From Burkholderiales bacterium RIFOXYD12_FULL_59_19 (GTDB taxonomy: Bacteria > Pseudomonadota > Gammaproteobacteria > Burkholderiales > Burkholderiaceae_C): DNA of 64,000 nucleotides. The position numbers were made by a program, and so were the translations under genes. Below are positions 60,129 through 64,000 of this stretch, piece after piece. Under the pieces are notes generated by a model that was not told the DNA's origin, did not search any database, and saw only the letters and a program-made list of their open reading frames with translations. Every line of letters starts with the position of its first letter. Position 1 is the first letter of the stretch. Location of the stretch: contig MESQ01000069.1 in the NCBI GenBank assembly GCA_001771065.1, positions 28,108 through 92,107 of the forward strand, written 5' to 3'.

Positions 60129-61583
60129 ATGACCCCCTTGTTTTTTGTTTTGGGTGTGCCGCTGCTGGGGGGGCTGGTGTTGGCCCTGACCGGCCACCGT
60201 ACTTATGCGCGCGACATCAATGTGACTTTCAGTTTGCTGACTTTTCTGTCCGCGTGCGTGCTCACGGTGCAGGTGATGGACCATGGCCCCCAGCTTGTCT
60301 GGCACCAACAGTTTTACATTGACCCGCTCAATGTGTTCCTGGTCACGCTCACCGCCTTTGTCGGACTGACCACCGCCATTTTTTCGCGGCCCTACATGCG
60401 CATTGAGCAGGACCACGGCAAGATGACGCCGCCGCGCATGCGTCTGTACCACAGCATGTACCAGCTGTTCAGCTTCACCATGCTGCTGGGCTTCACCACC
60501 AACAACTTAGGCATCATCTGGGTCGCCATGGAAGCCGCCACCCTGACCACCGTGCTGCTGGTCAGCGTTTACCGCACCACCGCCAGCCTGGAGGCCGCCT
60601 GGAAATATTTCATCTTGTGTGGGGTTGGTATTGCGCAGGCGCTGTTTGGCACCATCCTGATGTACATGGCCGCAGAAAAAGTGCTCGGCCCCGAGCACGC
60701 CACGCTGCTCTGGACCAGTCTTAACGACATCAAGGGCCAGCTTGATCCCACCATCATTTCGCTGGCGTTTGTCTTCCTGCTGATTGGCTACGGCACCAAG
60801 ATTGGCCTGGTACCGCTGCACAGCTGGCTGCCCGACGCCCACGCCGAAGGCCCGACACCGGTGTCGGCGGTGCTCTCGGGGCTGCTGCTCAATGTGGCCA
60901 TGTACGCGGTGCTGCGCACCAAGGTGCTTACCGATGGCGCCCTGGGCACGGCCATGGCGGGTCAGCTGATGATGGGCTTTGGCCTGCTGTCGGTCACGGT
61001 GGCAGCGTTTTTTCTGTCACGGCAAAAAGACGTCAAGCGCATGTTTTCGTATTCAAGCATTGAGCACATGGGCCTGATCACCTTTGCCTTTGGCATGGGT
61101 GGGTCGCTGGCCAACTTTGCCGGGCTGTTACACATGACGGTGCACTCGCTGGTCAAGTCCGCCATCTTCTTCACGGTCGGTCATGCCACGCAAAAGGCCG
61201 GTACCCAGGTGATGAGCGAGATTCGGGGCCTGATCAAGGTCAACCCGACCGTGGGTTGGGGCCTGATGTTGGGTGTCATGGCCATTCTGGGTATGCCGCC
61301 GTTTGGTGTCTTTGCCAGCGAATTTTTGATTCTGACCACCGCCATGCGTGAGCAACCCTGGGCCGCGCCCTTCTTGTTTTTGGCGCTCGGCGTGGCCTTT
61401 GCTTCCATCCTGATCCGGGTGTTGCCCATGGTGTTTGGCGACTCCACGCTGAAACCGCTGGCGCATCCACCGGCCCTGATTCCTGTGTTTCTGCACCTGG
61501 CGCTGGCGCTGGTGCTGGGCTTGTACATTCCCTCTTATTTAAACGGCTGGTACGTGCAAGCGGCCAGCATGCTGGGAGGCTAG
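60129..61583 (+). CDS. hyfF: Hydrogenase-4 subunit F-like (HyfF; second antiporter-like subunit)
   Basis: LGIIWVAMEAATLTTVLLVSVYRTTASLEAAWKYFILCGVGIAQALFGTI, LHSWLPDAHAEGPTPVSAVLSGLLLN, MFSYSSIEHMGLI. Confidence 0.92.
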   Translation: MTPLFFVLGVPLLGGLVLALTGHRTYARDINVTFSLLTFLSACVLTVQVMDHGPQLVWHQQFYIDPLNVFLVTLTAFVGLTTAIFSRPYMRIEQDHGKMTPPRMRLYHSMYQLFSFTMLLGFTTNNLGIIWVAMEAATLTTVLLVSVYRTTASLEAAWKYFILCGVGIAQALFGTILMYMAAEKVLGPEHATLLWTSLNDIKGQLDPTIISLAFVFLLIGYGTKIGLVPLHSWLPDAHAEGPTPVSAVLSGLLLNVAMYAVLRTKVLTDGALGTAMAGQLMMGFGLLSVTVAAFFLSRQKDVKRMFSYSSIEHMGLITFAFGMGGSLANFAGLLHMTVHSLVKSAIFFTVGHATQKAGTQVMSEIRGLIKVNPTVGWGLMLGVMAILGMPPFGVFASEFLILTTAMREQPWAAPFLFLALGVAFASILIRVLPMVFGDSTLKPLAHPPALIPVFLHLALALVLGLYIPSYLNGWYVQAASMLGG

Positions 61584-61587
61584 GCGC

Positions 61588-63171
61588 ATGCAGATTCCCG
61601 GACTCGCGCTGGAATTTAGTGCTTTGCCCACGCCGGTGCCGGTCTGGCATGCACAGGTAACGTTTGAGCAGTGGCAAATGGCCGCCACCGCCGTGCGCGA
61701 TCAGGGTGGCCGATTGCTGGCGCTGTGGGCCGGCTCAATAAGCCCGCATGGCGGTGCCAGTGCCGCGCCGGCGTCGGCCTGGATGTGCGCGGCTTACGTC
61801 GTGCTTGATGGGGCGTTCTGGCTGTCGCTGCCATTAACGCAGCAAGACGGCCGCTGGGTGTATCCGGACCTTGCCACCGTATTTCCTGCCGCCACACGTA
61901 TGCAGCGGGCCGCCGCCGATCTGTCGGGCATGGTTGCCTTGGGTGCCCACGACACGCGCGCATGGCTCAATCATGGCGCCTGGCCGCAAGACCATTTTCC
62001 TTTGCAGCAGGACCCTGAAAAATTGCCGCTGCTGGTGGCTGGTGAACTCGTCAATTACCCGTTTGTGCATGTGGATGGCGACGGCGTGCACGAAATTGCC
62101 GTCGGCCCGGTACATGCAGGCATCATCGAACCCGGCCATTTCCGCTTTTCTGTGGTGGGCGAAAAAGTGCTGCGCCTGGAGCAGCGCCTGGGCTACACCC
62201 ACAAGGGCACGGAATATCGTATGACCCAATTGGCGCCGCTGGAGGCCTACCGACTGGCGGGAAGAGTCTCGGGCGACAGCACCGTGGCTTACGCCTGGGC
62301 CTATTGCATGGCGCTGGAATCGGCCACGCAAACCACGCTTCCGTTGCGTGCCGCCTGGTTGCGTGCGCTGATGCTGGAACGCGAGCGTATTGCCAACCAC
62401 CTGGGCGACCTGGGTGCCCTGGGCAACGACGCCGCATTTTCTTTTGGCCTGGCCCAGTTCTCCCGCCTGCGGGAAGACTGGCTGCGCGCTTCCAAAACTG
62501 TTTTTGGTCACCGCCTGATGATGGACTGCATCGTGCCCGGCGGCGTGACCAGTGACATTGACCTGACCCAGCGCGAGTTGTTGTTGCACCAGTGCGACGT
62601 GGTGGAGCAGGAAGTACGCACTCTGTTTAATATTTACGAGGCCCACGCCGGTTTGCAAGACCGCTTCATGACCACCGGGCGCGTGTCGCCGGAGCTGGCC
62701 GCGCGTTTGGGTTTGACGGGCCTGGCCGGACGCGCCAGTAGCCAGAGCTGGGACCTGCGCTGTGACCAGCCCTGGGTGCCGTACAGCGACATGGCAGTGG
62801 CCATGGCGACCCAGCACAACGGCGATGTGGCGGCGCGGGTGGCGGTGCGTTTTGACGAGATCTTTGAATCCATGCGCCTGATCCGGCGCCTGTTGATCGA
62901 GATGCCCATTGGCGACCTGTTGTGCCCGGTGTCCCTGCCCCTGCAGCCCTCGCGCGGTGCGGGCTGGGTGGAGGGCTGGCGTGGCGAGTTGTTTGTGGCG
63001 CTGGAACTCGGCGGTGCCGAGCAACACCACCGCATTCTGCGCTGCCATTTGCACGACCCCTCGTGGCAAAACTGGCCGGTGCTGGAGCATGCCATCATGG
63101 GCAACATCGTGCCCGACTTTCCGCTCATCAACAAATCCTTCAACCTCAGCTATTCAGGGCAAGACCTATGA
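61588..63171 (+). CDS. hyfG: HycE/HyfG-like large subunit (NuoCD homologue) lacking NiFe-ligand cysteines
   Basis: HRFSVVGEKVLRLEQRLGYTHKGTEYRM...GRVSGDSTVAYAWAYCMALE and C-terminal NLSYSGQDL: homologous positions to CGIC and CYSC motifs but substituted. Confidence 0.88.
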   Translation: MQIPGLALEFSALPTPVPVWHAQVTFEQWQMAATAVRDQGGRLLALWAGSISPHGGASAAPASAWMCAAYVVLDGAFWLSLPLTQQDGRWVYPDLATVFPAATRMQRAAADLSGMVALGAHDTRAWLNHGAWPQDHFPLQQDPEKLPLLVAGELVNYPFVHVDGDGVHEIAVGPVHAGIIEPGHFRFSVVGEKVLRLEQRLGYTHKGTEYRMTQLAPLEAYRLAGRVSGDSTVAYAWAYCMALESATQTTLPLRAAWLRALMLERERIANHLGDLGALGNDAAFSFGLAQFSRLREDWLRASKTVFGHRLMMDCIVPGGVTSDIDLTQRELLLHQCDVVEQEVRTLFNIYEAHAGLQDRFMTTGRVSPELAARLGLTGLAGRASSQSWDLRCDQPWVPYSDMAVAMATQHNGDVAARVAVRFDEIFESMRLIRRLLIEMPIGDLLCPVSLPLQPSRGAGWVEGWRGELFVALELGGAEQHHRILRCHLHDPSWQNWPVLEHAIMGNIVPDFPLINKSFNLSYSGQDL

Positions 63172-63707
63172 TCTGGAAAGTGGTCAGGCAGATCGCCAAA
63201 ACGGGCATTTGCACCGAAGCGGCGCCCGACATTGGCGCCATTGATGCCGCCCAAGTTGCACGTATCCAGCAGGAATTGCTCGACATTCTGGGCCAGGCCC
63301 TGACCATCCGTGAGGTTGATGCCGGTTCATGCAACGGCTGTGAACTGGAAATCAACGCGCTGGGCAACCCCTATTACAACCTGCAGGGTCTGGGCATCAA
63401 ATTTGTCGCCAGTCCGCGCCATGCCGACCTGCTGCTGGTGACCGGCCCGGTGTCGCGCAACATGGAAACTGCGCTCAAACGCACGTATGACGCCACCCCC
63501 GAGCCGAAACTGGTGGTGGCCGTGGGTGACTGCGCCTGTGACGGCGGCATTTTTGGCGAGAGCTACGCCACCTGCGGCCGCGTGGCCAATGTGATCCCGG
63601 TCGATGAGGTCATCCCCGGCTGCCCGCCCGCGCCGCTGGAAATTTTGCGTGGTATTTTGAAAACGGTGCGGCGGCGTGTGGTGTCGCCGAGAAGCGTAAG
63701 TAAATAG
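63168..63707 (+). CDS. hyfI: HyfI/HycG-like small subunit (NuoB homologue)
   Basis: REVDAGSCNGCELEINALGNPYYNLQGLGIKFVASPRHADLLLVTGPVSRNME, VGDCACDGGIF, IPGCPPAP; start ATG 63168. Confidence 0.92.
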   Translation: MIWKVVRQIAKTGICTEAAPDIGAIDAAQVARIQQELLDILGQALTIREVDAGSCNGCELEINALGNPYYNLQGLGIKFVASPRHADLLLVTGPVSRNMETALKRTYDATPEPKLVVAVGDCACDGGIFGESYATCGRVANVIPVDEVIPGCPPAPLEILRGILKTVRRRVVSPRSVSK

Positions 63708-63720
63708 TTAAGTAAATAGT
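63697..63720. repeat. 12-bp perfect tandem duplication at the hyfI stop
   Basis: TAAGTAAATAGT x2. Confidence 0.85.
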
Positions 63721-63812
63721 GCGCTGCGAATTCGTTGGCGGGAACGGTGAGCGTCGAAAGTCTCGCATCAGGTCCTGCGTGGTCATGCAATGCCGATTTA
63801 CTGGTGCTACCC

Positions 63813-63888
63813 GCACAGTGGCTGGCTTTGGCGGCTTCCTCATACTGGGGAACCAGAAATCGTCAGCCGCCAAAGCCAGCCACTGCGC
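63813..63888. repeat. Palindromic element B: perfect 21-bp arms (63816-63836 / 63865-63885) with 28-nt loop
   Basis: CAGTGGCTGGCTTTGGCGGCT / AGCCGCCAAAGCCAGCCACTG; loop TCCTCATACTGGGGAACCAGAAATCGTC is the reverse complement of the element A core with one mismatch. Confidence 0.88.
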
Positions 63889-64000
63889 TGGCGTGTGTTG
63901 TGCAAAAAATTCAAAAGCCGAAAAATCGGTTTTCAGCTTGTCTTTAAACACCTTTGTGCACCCACTCCATGGCGTGGCAATCGGCGGGGGCAGTCACCGA

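Noticed and set aside
63610-63951. 113-aa minus-strand ORF at the right edge
   Set aside because: Runs through palindrome B and the hyfI 3' end; translation is non-native, likely spurious.
63944-64000. Minus-strand frame ...SVTAPADCHAMEWVHKGV* at the right edge
   Set aside because: Could be the C-terminus of a gene beyond the window, but 18 codons are too few to assign.

Overview
This is a 64 kb chromosomal window from a betaproteobacterium, with gene content and order typical of Burkholderiales (Comamonadaceae/Rhodoferax-like; taxonomy is inference). Most of it is well-packed core metabolism: trmD-rimM-rpsP; pit/DUF47; a TCA block (acnB, citE-like, mdh, GntR regulator, sdhCDAB-sdhE-gltA); leuC-entericidin-leuD-leuB; asd; fimV; truA-trpF-trpB-trpA-accD; tRNA-Arg(CCU); a TRAP transporter; a large uncharacterised membrane protein; tamAB; VWA and MoxR genes separated by vapBC and a GNAT gene; tauE; panBC, nadB, scpA. 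A probable accessory block (about 44.5-51.6 kb) carries a DeoR regulator, a HAD hydrolase, a small lipoprotein, a phosphocholine-type phospholipase C and PhnD/PhnC/PhnE. It abuts a decayed ynfA remnant. The window ends with a hydrogenase-4/formate-hydrogenlyase-like operon (hyfB-C-E-F-G-I). Its large subunit lacks the NiFe-ligating cysteines in both canonical motifs (CGIC->SGDS, CYSC->SYSG), so it is most likely an energy-converting-hydrogenase-related (Ehr-type) ion-pumping complex rather than a hydrogenase. Other notable signals: two families of palindromic repeats with conserved sequence but variable, internally complementary stems (40.65 kb and 63.8 kb; tandem pair at 52.55-52.68 kb); a possible Thr/Ile-rich leader peptide plus mutually exclusive hairpins upstream of asd; and a tRNA-Arg with an A-C acceptor-stem mismatch. 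No database search or folding program was run. All family calls rest on recognition of the translated sequences.
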